From Pipra filicauda (taxonomy: Eukaryota > Chordata > Aves > Passeriformes > Pipridae), in the NCBI RefSeq assembly GCF_003945595.2, contig NW_024104314.1, positions 1,302,001 to 1,366,000 on the forward strand: a stretch of 64,000 nucleotides of DNA, given 5' to 3'. The position numbers and the translations under genes are program-made. Below, piece after piece: positions 13,698-26,099 of this stretch. The notes below the pieces were generated by a model. That model worked only from the letters and a program-made list of their open reading frames with translations. It searched no databases and was not told the DNA's origin. The number at the start of each line of letters is the position of its first letter. The stretch's first letter is position 1.

Positions 13698-14837
13698 CCT
13701 CTATATGAGTGAGCCTCTTGGTTTCTAAGGAGCCAGCTGTTATTTATGCAGTCTATTTACACGTTCTCTTGGCTCTTTACGCAGAGGAAACATTTTATAG
13801 TGCAAGCTCCCTGTCTTTATTTTCCCCTTAGATGTACACGTACATGCATGCACTACAGAAAGAGAAGGTGGGACAAAGATGTTTAAAAGAACCACATGTA
13901 GGTATGTTTTAAAAAACAAGATATTTCAGGATGTCAGTATGAAATTGTCAGAGAACATAAATTACCACTGTCTGTGCATTCTTCCCTCCTAAGAGGATTG
14001 TGCTAATTAAACAAGAAGAGATTATCAAACTTTGTCTACAGCTGATAAAATCCAGCTACAAATTAAAATGCATGTTAAAGCTAATCCATCACAAACTGAA
14101 AAACTAAGCTAGTGCATATGTAATGTTTTCAGCATCCTTTGTCCTTCAGCCAGTGCCCAAATACTAGAATTTGGTTGAGTTTAATGTTTTGCACTTTTAT
14201 AGAGATTTAGAATTGTACATTCCCTACAGTTTCTAAATGCTCATCTTCTTTACATGTTTAAGATTATGTCAGTAATTTGCATTCCCTTTTACAAATGGAA
14301 CTGTAAAAGAAAAGGGAAAATGTAAGCAAACTGGATTAAAATAAACATTTGCCTCCTTCCAGTGCCAATAAGTTTTAAAAAGTTTCCTCTCGTTGTTGCA
14401 TACCTCTGATGAGTCACAGCAGCAGAAATGCCAAAATGCCACCAAAGAAAGGCTTTTCCCTTTTTATTATTGGAACAAGCCAGAACAAAAAGTTCTAGAA
14501 ATCCAGAGGGAGACACATACTCCTGGGGTCCCAGCCTTGTTTGCACGTATGTGCCTGAGTCATTGTAGCTGTGATTAACCACATCAAAATGAGGGAGCTG
14601 GTCCAAAGTGGCACACCCAAACCCAGGCACTGCTGCAGTCAGGATTTAAAGCTTGAGGGTACTAAACCAAAGCACCCAGTCTTCAGATATCCATCTGATC
14701 CTTGATAACTAAAGGGCACTTTCCTCCTGGAGCAAGTCCACTGCAGTCCAAAACAGTGAGTGTGACAATAGCTACAGGGTGAAGAAACAGATCTGAATGG
14801 AAAAGATAACTGAGAGGTCACGTAATCTGAAAGAAAA

Positions 14838-14965
14838 ATCACAGCTCTCAGCCACAGCACCCCAGGTCTGTTCCTGGGTCTGCTACCTGCTCGTAGCATA
14901 ACCCTGGGACAAGTCATGTTGTGTTTTTCCTTCTATTCTTTTCTTGTTCTCATCACTTAACATTT
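14838..14965 (+). repeat. MIR-like SINE, second copy
   Basis: In order it shows 'cacagctctcagccac', 'ccaggtctgttcctgggtct' (like the B-box region with ctgggttctaatcccagctct), 'gctacctgctcgtagc' (like gccactgacctgctgt) and 'ataaccctgggacaagtcat' (like gtgaccttgggcaagtcac), then a pyrimidine-rich tract as in the 'cctcagtttccc' part. Divergence is high. An open frame on the opposite strand (14639-14917) runs through this repeat and should not be taken as a gene. Confidence 0.55.
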
Positions 14966-17054
14966 CAGACCCCTTTTGAGAAGGGTCTTTGTTTCACTTG
15001 AGCTTGGTGATACTGAATACTAATTGTAGAAGTGACCTTTAGGACCTACGATGATTTGAGTGATAATAGTATAGTGAAGAAAAAATAAAAGATGTGTGGT
15101 GTCTTTCAACATAACAATCTTGTACCTTTTAAAGAAGCTTTAAATGTCTTACTGATTGCTAAAGTATTTATTATGTCAATTTTTCTTCTGCCTTTGAAGG
15201 ATATCATGGCTCTGAAGGAGCCAAAATTCTGAAAAGCATGGGCTCCTCCACCTAAACAGAGGACACACAAAGCAAGCTCCATGAAAAATCCAAGCCTGAG
15301 AGAAAAAAAAGGAGGATGTGGGTAAAATATTTTTGCCCTCAAGTCCCCGCTCTTCATTAGCCAGATGACATTTGAGCTCTGCTTTTATATGCCCCCCTCT
15401 CATGTCCTTGACTGACCATGCTATGGTCACATCGTCCCCAGCAGGTGAGAAACCAGCCTGAGAGGTGTCCTGATGGCCCCTCACCTCTACCTTCAAGAGC
15501 TCAGACACTCCTACAGCTTCCTAAAAGCACCAGCAAATCCACTCATCTAACAAACCTGCCCATACCCCGAGAGTTTAGGGTGGGTTTAAGCTCCTCTTAC
15601 ACAGAAACCTTTATACATCACCACTGTTCATGCCATGTCCCAGGGAAATGCCCTGTTAGCCGTGCAAAGGGAGCCAAACTCTCCAGCCTCTCCGTGCTCA
15701 CATGGACCCACAGTGACCCAGCAGAGCCAAGGTGTGAATTAGCACTGGTTGGGAGGTGGCTTCGCTTGATCTTGTGTCTTCAGGTCGGCTGATTTGTTCA
15801 GACCTGCTGCAGCCTCTTGTGCCTTGTCCCTGCAGGCAGAAATTAGGATCCTGCTCTTCGGGGAAAAGAGTAATTGCAGGTCTCTGACTTTTCTCCAGTT
15901 TAAAGTGGAGCTAATTCCTCATAGTTCTGGGAATTGGAATAACAAATTCCACGTGTCCCTGCAATTGCTTTGACTTTGCACTGTGATTTGTGCTGGAGTA
16001 AGGTCCATTTAGACTAGAAAACACAAGGGTAGTATTTATTTAACTGATTATGCTGCATTTTTGTCTTATGAATCACTCTCCACAGATGGTACTTATGCCA
16101 TGTCCTACTTTCTCATTTGACAAACGACTGCTCTAAGACACTCTTATATTGGCTCTTGCACGAATGTAACTGCATTGAATGCAATGGATTTATTTTTTAT
16201 TTATATTGGTGTCAACAAAGCTGGACACCGGGCCTGTAAAAGTAAAAAAGTGCCCCAAATACCTGTAGAATTCAATATGGCACATTCATTATTTATAAAA
16301 TGATTGTTTCTGTTGCAGAACATTATTGATATTGTTATTTTGTGAGCTTTCCACATGTACAACTGATACGTACAACTGTACATAGTCAATACTACTTGAG
16401 ATTATTAAGACTGGTAGAAGGTTTTTCAATCAATATATTCTCTCCAAAGAATATGCAACGGTGGGGGAATTGATTCTGTTTTCGCAGAGGTGTAAATAAA
16501 AACAATTCTTAGAAGCAAAAGGAATGGTGAAAGCAGGAAATGAGGAGGCCATATGTGATGTAAAGATTAACATACATTTTAAATACAACTTGGTGGCACT
16601 TTGGAGACCATTTTGGGATTACAGTAATTGTATATTCAGTAAAAGGCAGCTTTCAAATATAGAGCCACAAATTACTTCTAGTGAGGAAAAAAAGGAAAAA
16701 AAGCTCTCTCTCTTTTTTTTTTTTCCCTTCTCTACCACCAAAGGGTTTGTCATCTTACTCTTGCAAATCCTTACTAAAGAGAGTCTGGTTACAGGAACAG
16801 TACTGCCAGAAGTAGAAATCAGTGAGAACGAGCTGTCTAAAGACTCACGTATGAAAACCAGCCTACAAAGTTCAAGGAAGAATTTCTTATTACAGGAGCC
16901 CTTCCATTCTCTGAGGGAGAAAAGAAGGAGCAACTGCCCTGTAACCCAGGGAGAGATGAGAAGGGCTCTGGACCTACTGTGGGTTACCCTTGCAGGCTCT
17001 GTATGATGAAAGGACTGTGCAATGGCTGTGAAAACCTGAAATCCAGTACATTCC

Positions 17055-17081
17055 TTTTTTTTATCTTTTTTTTTTTTTTTT
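17055..17081. repeat. Interrupted poly-T tract
   Basis: T-run of 8, then 'atc', then a T-run of about 16. It has no flanking repeat that I recognise. It may be the fossil tail of a retroposed sequence on the minus strand or plain slippage. Confidence 0.75.
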
Positions 17082-18094
17082 CTCTCCTCCACCTTGGTGA
17101 TTTCCTTCATTCTTCCTGATTACAGTTCATGGCTTCAGGACTGGTTTTTTGACAAAAGCAAGGTCTCCTAAATAAGCCCCAAAATAGATAATGAGTTCCT
17201 CTGTCCCAGCACATCTTGGTGGGAGGGGGAAACCTGGGCCCTGCCTGTGAGGCACTTCTTATATTTAATTAATCCACATCACTACCACTCACCTCCCTTG
17301 CCTAATCCACCCAGGGAACATTTTTCCACGCCGTGGAACAAGAGTGGATTTAAACCCCGTGTGTGTTACGAGAATTTAAGGATGTCCTAGATCCCTCCTC
17401 GCAGCCACACTGTTTTGGGCAGTTTTTGCAAGCTAAAAGGTTTGGCTTCAGACAGCTTGGGAAAAGGAGGCTGTTAAGCAAAACAGAAAGTACTGAACAA
17501 AATGGGCTGAGCAATTGAATGGATTATACTTGTCCTTTGATGCAGAATTATCTATGCTGGGGGAGGTGCCATCTCTGGAGGTGCTGTTAGATACTTGTGC
17601 TGGACACTGAAAGGAATCTACAGCCCCATGACATTTCATACTGGCTATTTTTGGTGTCCTGGCCAAACCACAATTTGGGTAATTGCATCCTGTCCACCTC
17701 TGCTGCTGTTATACTTTCAATCAGATGCAATATTCTTCATATCCCGTCCAAAGCAACTGTGTGCTGTAAAAATAGCTATTTCATTTCTGCACAGAAGTGA
17801 CTGGTTTTCAGCTGTGGTTAGGGCTCCTTGCAGAGGTAAAAAATAAATAAATAGGACTTCTGGATAGAAAAATTCGGTGCAGGCTGTATTCTCTTTTCAC
17901 ATCCACTGTAATGTCTAATCTTCATGCATTAACCCCAGACTTTATTAGCTATTTTCTACCAAGTGCCCAGAAATGCAGAATCACTCAGGACCTTTCCTGC
18001 TTGGCACTGTGTGAATCCACAGTGACAGTCCCAGCTGGGAAGAATTTGCAGCCTGAATACCTAAGACAGTTCAGGTAAAACATAAGCCCATCTA

Positions 18095-18180
18095 AAGCAA
18101 AGAGACTTGGCCAAGGTCACCCCTGTCTCTGTCTCTGTAGCAGCCTGGGGACCTCGCCTGCTGGTCAGACTCCTGACACT
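18095..18180 (-). repeat. Possible MIR-like fragment, reverse orientation
   Basis: The stretch 'gagacttggccaaggtcacc' is followed by a CTGT-rich piece, 'gcagcctggggacctcgc' and 'ggtcagactcctgacac'. It resembles the reverse strand of MIR (acttgcccaaggtcacacagc, then gggattcgaacccaggtctgtctgactcc). The 'ccaaggtcac' core is good and the rest is diverged. Confidence 0.4.
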
Positions 18181-19122
18181 TTTGAACAAAGGCTCCCTCC
18201 AGGGTCTCCGTTCCGCTCCTTTTCCCTCTTGATCAGTTTATGTCTTTATAAATTGGATTTGGTTTTGCTTTTTCACGATTTTTAATTCCCTCTTGCCTTC
18301 CTCAAACAAAAGCATGAAGTCACTGAAGTCTATTTCTTACCTATTTGATGCATTTTTAAAGTGCACATTGCTCAAGTTGATACATGGAGCAGCTGCTTTA
18401 ACAACACTGCCATTTAAAGTTGGATTGCTCCGAGTCTTCTCCCAGCTCCTGTCTGACACGAGCCCCCTTGACAGGAGTTAAGGCTGAAGCTTGTTTAGCA
18501 ACAGACCAAAAACCCTTGGAAGTCCCTCAGGAGGCAGGATGCCATCTAGAATTTGCACTGCTCCTTGCTGTGAGCATGCCTGGTGGGATGGACTGGACAG
18601 GGACACTCGAGTCCCTGTCCAAAAGTGTCTTCAGCGCAAGGAAACGACTATCACGAACGAGAGGCAAAATGTCCCAGGGCTCCCAAAGATGATGTGATAT
18701 ATGTCTCTGCCTTGTCTCTTCTCCTTTTTCTCTCTTTTCCCCTCTCAGTGTGAATGGGTGGGTTAGAGCTGATGAGGTTCCCAGGCTGACCTGAGAAGGG
18801 ATTGTGAGGATGGGGAGGACGGTGAGCACGCCGAGATGGTGCCTCACGGTGGGTGGGTGAGAAGGGGAGAAAAGGAAAATCCTTGTGAGCAAGGTCCTGA
18901 AGATTTGACAAAGTTTCTGCAGAGCTCAAGGGAGAGTTTTTCCTGACTCAAGACTAAACAAGGAACTCGACATCTGACTCATTAAGAGTGGTAAAAAGTT
19001 CAGGTTGAGCTTTTGGCTCTGTTAAAGCCTTTTGCTATATGCCTCAGACACCAGCATTCAGGCTGGGATCAGATATGGCAACCAAGCATAAGCTTCACTT
19101 TTAGGCCTGACAGTAGGTTTCA

Positions 19123-19200
19123 AAATTATTATTATTATCATCATCATCATCAAATCATTATTATAATTATTATCATTTTTATAATTGTTATTATTATATA
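19123..19200. repeat. Compound ATT/ATC microsatellite
   Basis: A run of ATT units passes into four or five ATC units and back to interrupted ATT units over about 78 bp. It is imperfect, which suggests an old locus, but it should still be length-variable between individuals. Confidence 0.9.
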
Positions 19201-22200
19201 TCAGTGGAAATAGTCACACAGCTGAATTTAAATATATGCTAACATCTTGCTGAATCAGAGCGTGTAAAAATAAAGAAGAGAAAGGTGATGGACAGTCAGG
19301 ATTAACAATTTAACACTGAATTGTTTCCAGTCAGCAAATGGGAGAGCACAGCTTGTTGTCACTGCTCCAGATGGGAACACTACTGGGTTGGAGGGAAGAT
19401 GTTACAGGCTTGAGGAACTGTCCCAGAAATTATCCCAAGACCATTTTTTGATACAGATGCATTTCAAAAATCCACAGAAGATCCCTAGGCAAGCAGAGAG
19501 GCAAAATTGCCACTCTAAAACCTGCTGGCTGCAGCACAGCCATAGACCAGCCCTAACTCTGCTATAACCACACTGCAATGCCCGGTGTTCAAGATAAATT
19601 GTCATCTCCCTTCTCCAGCCACTATTACTATTTCTGTGCATGAAAAGTAAATGGATGTTTTATTTCAGCTGCTACTCGTGGAAGTGAAATGCTCTCAGAT
19701 GTGCCACACTCCCAGCCTGAGGAGTAATGGTAAAACACAACTTGCATTCTTTAGCCTGGTCTATATTTGAATTTTTGCTAGCCCGACTCTGACACATAGG
19801 AGCGTGAAAAAAAAGATTTAAAAAAAAAAAATCACACCCTCCAACTAACGTAATAGCACTGTACAAAAATCCTTGTATATCTTTTGCCAAATTCACTTTG
19901 AAATCTGGTTTAATTTATCAGTAAAGAACTATTTTTTTTTTGTACAATCTATTTCTGGCTAAGGAAGATCGCTAGGTCGGCGCTGGCTCTGTCAATATGG
20001 ATCAGAAGACGAGCTTAAATTCTGAAGTATCAGCAGCTCTTGGAGTTTTTGGACACAGCATCTGCTAAATGCCAGACTGGTTTTCACCTGCACTGAGCCT
20101 GCAAAGGCCAATGTCACACAGCAGTGCTGCCACTGAAGTGAGATGGGGACCCAGCACTCCAGCACATCTCACAGCTCTGTTTCCTTGCTAGAGAGACACA
20201 GAAGGGAGCAGGGGGGTTGGTTCCTGTTCACCCAGCTGCCACAGTGGGAGGAAATGGATCCTGTGTGGACACACACATTCTTTGATGTTTCTAGTTTCTC
20301 TCCTGAGCTAATTACCAGTTTGCTGATGGGCTTAACAGTAACTCATGAGCCACTCCCAGCTTTGCTACCTTGATATTGCTTTCTCAAAAATTCCGGCTTG
20401 CCTGCCCTAGCTGCATCCCAGCTGCAGATCCCAAAATGGTGGTTTATAGCATTTATATATAGACTTCTGAATACAACCACAGCACACATGGAGGTGCTGT
20501 GGCCTGGGTTCTCCCTGCACTCCTGCTGTGGCTTGCTGGGCTGTCCCTGCCTTGGGAAAAATTCAAGTTACTCCATCTGGGCTGTGCAGGGAAAAGCATC
20601 TTGTCATCCTCTGTGTCACAGTCCCTGGAGCAGCCTGGCACTGCTGCTGGGGGAATGCTGGCAAACATCGAGTCAAAAAACTATGCAACTGGAAAAATTA
20701 GCATGGTCACCAGACAGGAGAACATCCCCATATGCTTTCTTCAGAAAGTCCACAGTTTCTTTAGCACCAGACACGGTTTGTAAGCAGAACAGAGCTGCTC
20801 ACTGCTGCCTGACTCCAGCTGCAGAGGCTTTGGCTGAGCACAGAGGTTCAGCAAGGACATGTTCATCTGCACTTACCAGGAAAAGGGCTTTCCAAAGCAC
20901 AAGTTGATTCACTGGTGCACTGCTGTGCTGCTCAAGTTTGTGCTTTCTGGGTAAAACTTCTAAAAATAACCTCCTCTTTAATATTACGCTCAGAGCATGG
21001 ATATTGCTTTTGGCATTTTGTTCTCTGTGCTACAGCTGGGAGAACACGACCAAGAATAAGTTTCCCACGGCCTGTTCTTCTGATTCTCTTTACACACAAC
21101 ACAGCAGTGACACCAGAACTCTCTAAACCAAGAGACAGGGAAACGTTTAAGTTCTGCAGCTCTTTTTTTATTAACTGATTCTCTTAGGTTTAGATATTGC
21201 AGTTCACGTGGTACCACATGTGAGACAGACTCCTCTTAAAGAGGATGATGACAGTCACAATATCTACTGTGAAGGAGAAGGGGAAGGTTGCAATAAAAGG
21301 TATTTGTTATAGATAGAAGCTGAACTAGATGTGGGGTTTGTCCTGAGTTCTTGTCTCAGGCTGGACTGTCACGTGATCGTCAATGCCAGGGAGCCTCAGA
21401 TGCAGAGACAGTATTTCAAGTGGGACAACACAGGAAAAACAGGAAGAATCTGCCATTATTTTAAAAAATTGCAGCTCTCCAAGGCCACACAATTTAAATC
21501 TTGGATACAAATATCCAGCAGAAGTCATCAGTGATGGATGAGTCTCTGTAGGTGGAGATGGATGAGCTGTAGTTATCCTTCCTTATGAGAAGGGAAGCAA
21601 ACACTTTTAGCCACTCATTTTATTGCTACAGGATGGACCATGGATCTGGTCTACCCCTGTAGTTTAACAATTCCCACTGTTCATCCACTTCCACCAACTG
21701 CAGACACTCATTCCTGGAGGTGGATCCTGCAGGGCAGCAGTTGGGTTGCCCGAGGGTGACACAAGCAGAAGCAGGGATGGAGGGGGCAAGAATTGATGCC
21801 CAGCTCCACCTCACACAGAAGCAGAAACAGAAAGAAACTCGCTTCTTTCCATATTTTCACTTAACTAAATTTCAATTGTCTAGAGGGGAAACCTCCCGAT
21901 CTTTTTTTCTCTGGACCAATTATCTTAATAAATAAATTCTCCGGCACAGGTTCATAAAACAGATAAAACAATTTGTTTAGTGAATAGATAAAATCACAGA
22001 CAAAGTAAGGAAACAACACCAAGAGAGCAACACAAACATTATCAGGGAGAAAATGATCAAACAAGGCTCCCAAGGGATTTTAAATGCCATGCTCTGCTTT
22101 GAATGCACACATTTCACCAAATAAAATGCTAACACACTCCTTTTTCACAGCATGAAGAAGCCAAAGGTCTAGTTAAATTTTTACTCAAATAGGAATTTTA

Positions 22201-24780
22201 AAGATAAAGACCTACCCCTATTAAATACCCACATAAATACACGTGGATGCACACACTGAATAGTCTCCAGCCTTTCTAGAGTTTTCCATTATTTTTAGGA
22301 TAAAAAACCACTAATTGAAAACCTGATTTACAACTACACTTTGATGAATTTTGGTCCCCTCACCACTAAAATCATGACTTCAAATGAGACAAATCTATCT
22401 CTGCAAATAGTTTCTAGTTTTTTTATATGTAAAAAGAGTTGAGCTTATTTGAACTACTGCCTTTCACAATGCATTTTATTTAAAGATGCTTTTAAGATCT
22501 TGAGAATTTTCTTCCTTGTGGCTAAGGCAATAATTCTTCTTGGTTTGTTGCCTTTATTTTTTGTGAGCTGAAATGATTTTGTTTTAACCTTTTTGCTCAC
22601 AAAGCAAAACAAATATTATAATTTTGCTTGGCCTATTTAAGAATACACAACTGCCAGAAAATCGATAAGAAATGGGGTTTTATTTCATTAATGATGTGTC
22701 ATCTTTAAGATCACTTCTAGCAAGATACCAGATATTTGTCCCTGCCAAGTTTCCTTTCTACCCTCTCCCTCCAGCATGTAAATAAAGAAACTAGCTTTTC
22801 CCACTGCTCTGATGAATTATTCCTCTGTCCTACCCAATGTGTCATCTCATACAGAACGGTACCAGGAAGGACTTTAATTTCAGGTGTCAAATTTGTTACT
22901 ATTAGTGGTGTTTGCTGGTAGACTGTGATGCACAACAGACAATTACCTTCAAGAGGAAGAACACAAAGGCAAAACTCGAGCTCTATAACATCCAGGTTTC
23001 AGTGTAGTCAACAATAAAATTAAATTTTCCACTTTGGCAAACCACCTCAGTCCTGCCTGATTTACTGGAAGTGTCCTGGGGGGACGATGTGTGTCACACA
23101 GAAGTGGTACAGACATTGATGCCATCACCTCACCAAGAGGGGTGTTTTTTGGGATACCATCCATGAAGCAGGATGGATGAGGGTAGAAAGGCAGTATGAA
23201 CTCCAGCTAGCTAGGATTTATTTTCTGCATTAAATACTTTCAAACCCAGGACACTGCACAAGGAATTTGCAGAGGACTGATTTACCACAACTTGCTATAG
23301 GACAGGGCAAAGACAGACCCTCTTGAGAGTATCTTCTGCTCCCCTGGCTTTGGCCAGCCACTAAAACCAGCAACATTGTTCTGTGTTACTGCTGCACATT
23401 TTTACATCAGGCCATTCATTGTGAGCCCCCAGAAATGAAGGCAATTGTAACTTGCCCTGCTCTGGATCTGCCAGGCTATGACTGTGAGCCAGGGAGGCTC
23501 AGGAAGTCCTTCCTGGTGAGACAGACATCCCCTCCCCTGCTGCCTGGCATTTCCCTGCAGAGAGAACTGCAGAGCTGAAGGCAGAGGGAGCCTTTGCTAC
23601 AACAATTAATTAAGTTTGAGTGATTCCCTTTTTTTCAGTGCTGTCAAAAATGAAACAACCACCGGTCTGTCCTGCTCATGCACTGGGAGTGGGGCAACCT
23701 TGGGCATCTGCACACTTGGCTCTGCACAGCTTGGTCATCATAAAACAGGGTAAGGAGCTTTGGGAACAGTGGGATAGACAGAGAAATAGTCTAATCACTG
23801 AGAAACTGTCAGTCCTGATGAAGTTACACTGTATGGACAAGTTGGAGAAGGTCTATTTACCTTCATGCACATGGGAAGAACCTGAACCTACAGACCTGAC
23901 ATTGCCTGTTTATCCAGAGCAGCTCCAGTGTGGGCAGTGGGGATGCCCTGCTCTGAGTGCTTAAACAAACAACAGGAATGGGGTTTTTTTGGTGGGAAAA
24001 AACCCCAAACCCCAAACAGAAAACCAACCATCCAACCAACCAAACCAGAAGAATTTTGTGCAAGCATTGCTGGAGGTTCAAAGGTGTTAGCCCAGAGCTG
24101 AGCATGTGGAGAAGGTAGGAGATGTGCTGGCTCCACTGTTGACAGCTGGCAGGTCCAGCTGTGCCTGCAGGATGACAAGGGGTAACTCCAATGGGCACTG
24201 GACCAGGTTATCCCTGCCTAGAGGTTTCTGTGGAAACCACCACTCTCCTCACCTTTATCCCCTAACTTTGTCAGAGCAGCTGAAGTGGTGAGGACAGAAG
24301 TGGAGAAATAAAAAACACTAAGTGCCAATTCATGGTGCCACTGGCTGCGGGTGGTACCACTCCACACCTCACCAGCTGCTCAGTTCAGATCTCAGCACAA
24401 TCATGGGTCTGCTTTTTGGCTTAGGTCAAGGGTATAACCAATCCAGCACACACCCATTCCAGATTTCCTCATTTCCAAGGCATTAAGCACTTGGGTTGTC
24501 TTTAAGTATAATTTACAAGACACACATTCCATGGGCACTGATGGCAAACTTCTGTGTGTGTTTTAAAGCCAGACTAAATGCTTGGAACAACTTTTTCCCA
24601 TGGTAAAATACTTGGTCCATTGATAATCCATGAGTGTACATCAAACATAGCAGTTGTTTAAAAAATAATAAAACCGAAAAATAACTGCCTAAAAAAAGCC
24701 ACGACCCTTACAAAATATTTTCAATGACACTTATTAAAAATGAAAGGATGTTTCTAATCGTATCTGCCTTTATACTTTCT
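19201..24780. other. Gene-free interval, unique sequence
   Basis: No gene is supported. The longest frame (20398-20907 forward, 169 codons) has no recognisable domain, is overlapped by frames on the other strand and shows no splice-site arrangement I can defend. AT-rich sequence around 22080-22720 is free of visible repeats. A C/A-rich low-complexity patch at 24000-24050 is listed separately. Confidence 0.5.
24000..24050. repeat. A/C-rich low-complexity patch (CCAA-type)
   Basis: Runs of 'accccaaacccc' and 'ccaaccatccaaccaacc' give a purely A/C strand with occasional T over about 50 bp. Smaller patches of the same kind occur near 40494-40515 and 47583-47612. This is simple sequence with no evident function. 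Confidence 0.7.
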
Positions 24781-25079
24781 TGAAGCTCAAATATAGCAAA
24801 ACCAGCCGAAGCCTAAACGATTTTTGCTTTCAGATGAGTGAAACACTGTATGTTCTCCAAAACGATTTTGATCAATCTTTTTGGTGTAAAAATGTATATA
24901 TTTTGCCTGTGTAGCGTGAACCCTCCCTTCACAGTTTTAGTCTCCTTCCCATTTTCCAGGTGAACCCGCGTGCACATCAAAATAAGAAAAAAACAAAACC
25001 CAAACAAATCGATTCTCCAATTTTTTACACTTCTCTAACAAGGACCAGTCTCACCTGATGAAATACCTACAGAGCATAA

Positions 25080-25520
25080 CTGTAAATTTTCCCGTGTACC
25101 ACACACACTTGGTCGATTGAGTAACAGCTACGAGCTCTTGGAAATCAATCTATATTTATCAGGTAACCAAACAAAGAGCGGGACAGGTTTCCCGGGATCC
25201 GTGTGCGTGTGTCAGCGTGTGCGGGCTGGAGAACATTCTGACCACAAACGGAGCTGATTGTCGATATAATTATGCTGCAATCACACCAGAGGAGAGGATC
25301 CAGTAAATCAAATCCAACTGTCCGCCCACTCGCAGTGAAGAGACTAAAACCTGTCAAATCAGGGAAGGAGGAACAGGTGGCCTCATTTGCAAAAAAAAGG
25401 CTGTTCCTCGCCCGGCCGAGCGCTGTACATCAATACTCACATTTATTAAACGCAGAGTATCGCTGCTTTGTGGGCAGCACATTAAAGACGCTTCTGCTGC
25501 ACGTGCCGATATAAAATCTG
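25080..25520. promoter_or_regulatory. CpG-retaining candidate regulatory element
   Basis: By hand count about 22 CpG dinucleotides occur in roughly 440 bp of only moderate GC content, giving an observed/expected ratio near 0.8-0.9. Surrounding sequence is strongly CpG-depleted. The tract contains E-box-like sites (caggtgg near 25374, cacgtg near 25501) and AT-rich homeodomain-type cores ('gatataattatgctgc' near 25263). No TATA-initiator arrangement or reliable exon is visible; the 80-codon frame 25272-25514 is not recognisable. Inference: a hypomethylated enhancer or the promoter of a non-coding RNA. A CR1 copy begins about 330 bp downstream. Confidence 0.45.
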
Positions 25521-25849
25521 ACACACAGGTCTCCTCATACACCCAGCAAATAACCTGGGACTTACTAAGTGCTGCCATAAGTTTTCACCTTTTTAATGTT
25601 TTTAATGGCTGCTGACAGCAGTGTGCAGCCTCCGTGGCAGCTCTGCCCAGCCCGTGTCCCTTCAGCTGCAGCAGGTCTGGCAGCAGCTTGGAGGAGCCTC
25701 CTGCTATGCTGACGTGGGGCATCCTCTCTTCCCATCATGGGAATGGCTCCCGTTTTTGGAGACTGTTGCCTGGCTGGGGTTCTCACATCCTGCATCTCAA
25801 GAAATCCTTGGTGTCCCACCCAAGTGGTAATTGCTGCCTCTCAAGATTT

Positions 25850-26099
25850 TAGAAATGGCTTTAACTTGAAAGGGGGTGAGTTTTACGAAGCAATTCTTCC
25901 CTGTGAGGGTGGTGAGGCCCTGGCACAGGTTGCCCAGAGCAGCTGTGGATGCCCCATCCCTGGAAGTGTCCAAGGACAGTTTGAGTGGGCCTTGGAGCCA
26001 CCTGGTCTAGTGGAAGGTGTCCCTGCCCATGGCAGGGGTTTGGAACTAGGTGAGCTTTAAGGTCCCTTCCAATTCAAACCCTTCCATAATTCTATGAAA
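25850..26099 (+). mobile_element. CR1 LINE, 5'-truncated copy
   Basis: This is a 3'-terminal fragment of a Chicken Repeat 1 non-LTR retrotransposon. Diagnostic pieces appear in order: 'ctgtgagggtggtgaggccc', 'ggcacaggttgcccagagc', 'gctgtggatgccccatccct', 'ctggtctagtggaaggtg', 'tccctgcccatggcagggg', 'ttggaactaggtgagcttta' and 'ggtcccttccaattcaaacc'. It ends in 'ccataattctatgaaat', the short 3' repeat unit typical of CR1. Only about 250 bp remain and no ORF2 domain is included. Severe 5' truncation is usual for this family. The open frames that cross it (25621-26060) are not genes. Confidence 0.92.

Larger units (their letters stand above)
14966..19120. other. Gene-free interval with pyrimidine tracts
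   Basis: No gene is supported. Two open frames of about 160 codons run opposite each other across 16524-17110, and both cross homopolymer T/A tracts (near 16713-16724 and 17055-17081). Their low-complexity F- and K-rich translations argue against coding. The area near 15870-15990 resembles a decayed hairpin element ('ctccagtttaaagtggagct') but too weakly to call. CpG dinucleotides are locally denser near 18628-18660 and 18813-18850. Confidence 0.5.

Noticed and set aside
15870..15990. Possible fossil hairpin element
   Set aside because: 'Ctccagtttaaagtggagct' gives one short hairpin, but the remaining expected motifs are missing or out of order.
16524..17110. Two opposing open frames of about 160 codons
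   Set aside because: Both cross homopolymer T/A tracts that translate to F or K runs; neither shows a protein family signature.
20398..20907. Longest open frame (169 codons, forward)
   Set aside because: No recognisable domain, mixed composition, overlapped by frames on the other strand and in another forward frame, and no defensible splice sites. A frame this long is expected by chance in 64 kb.
25621..26060. Overlapping forward frames near 25.7-26.0 kb
   Set aside because: Much of this stretch is a CR1 3' fragment; the frames are incidental.
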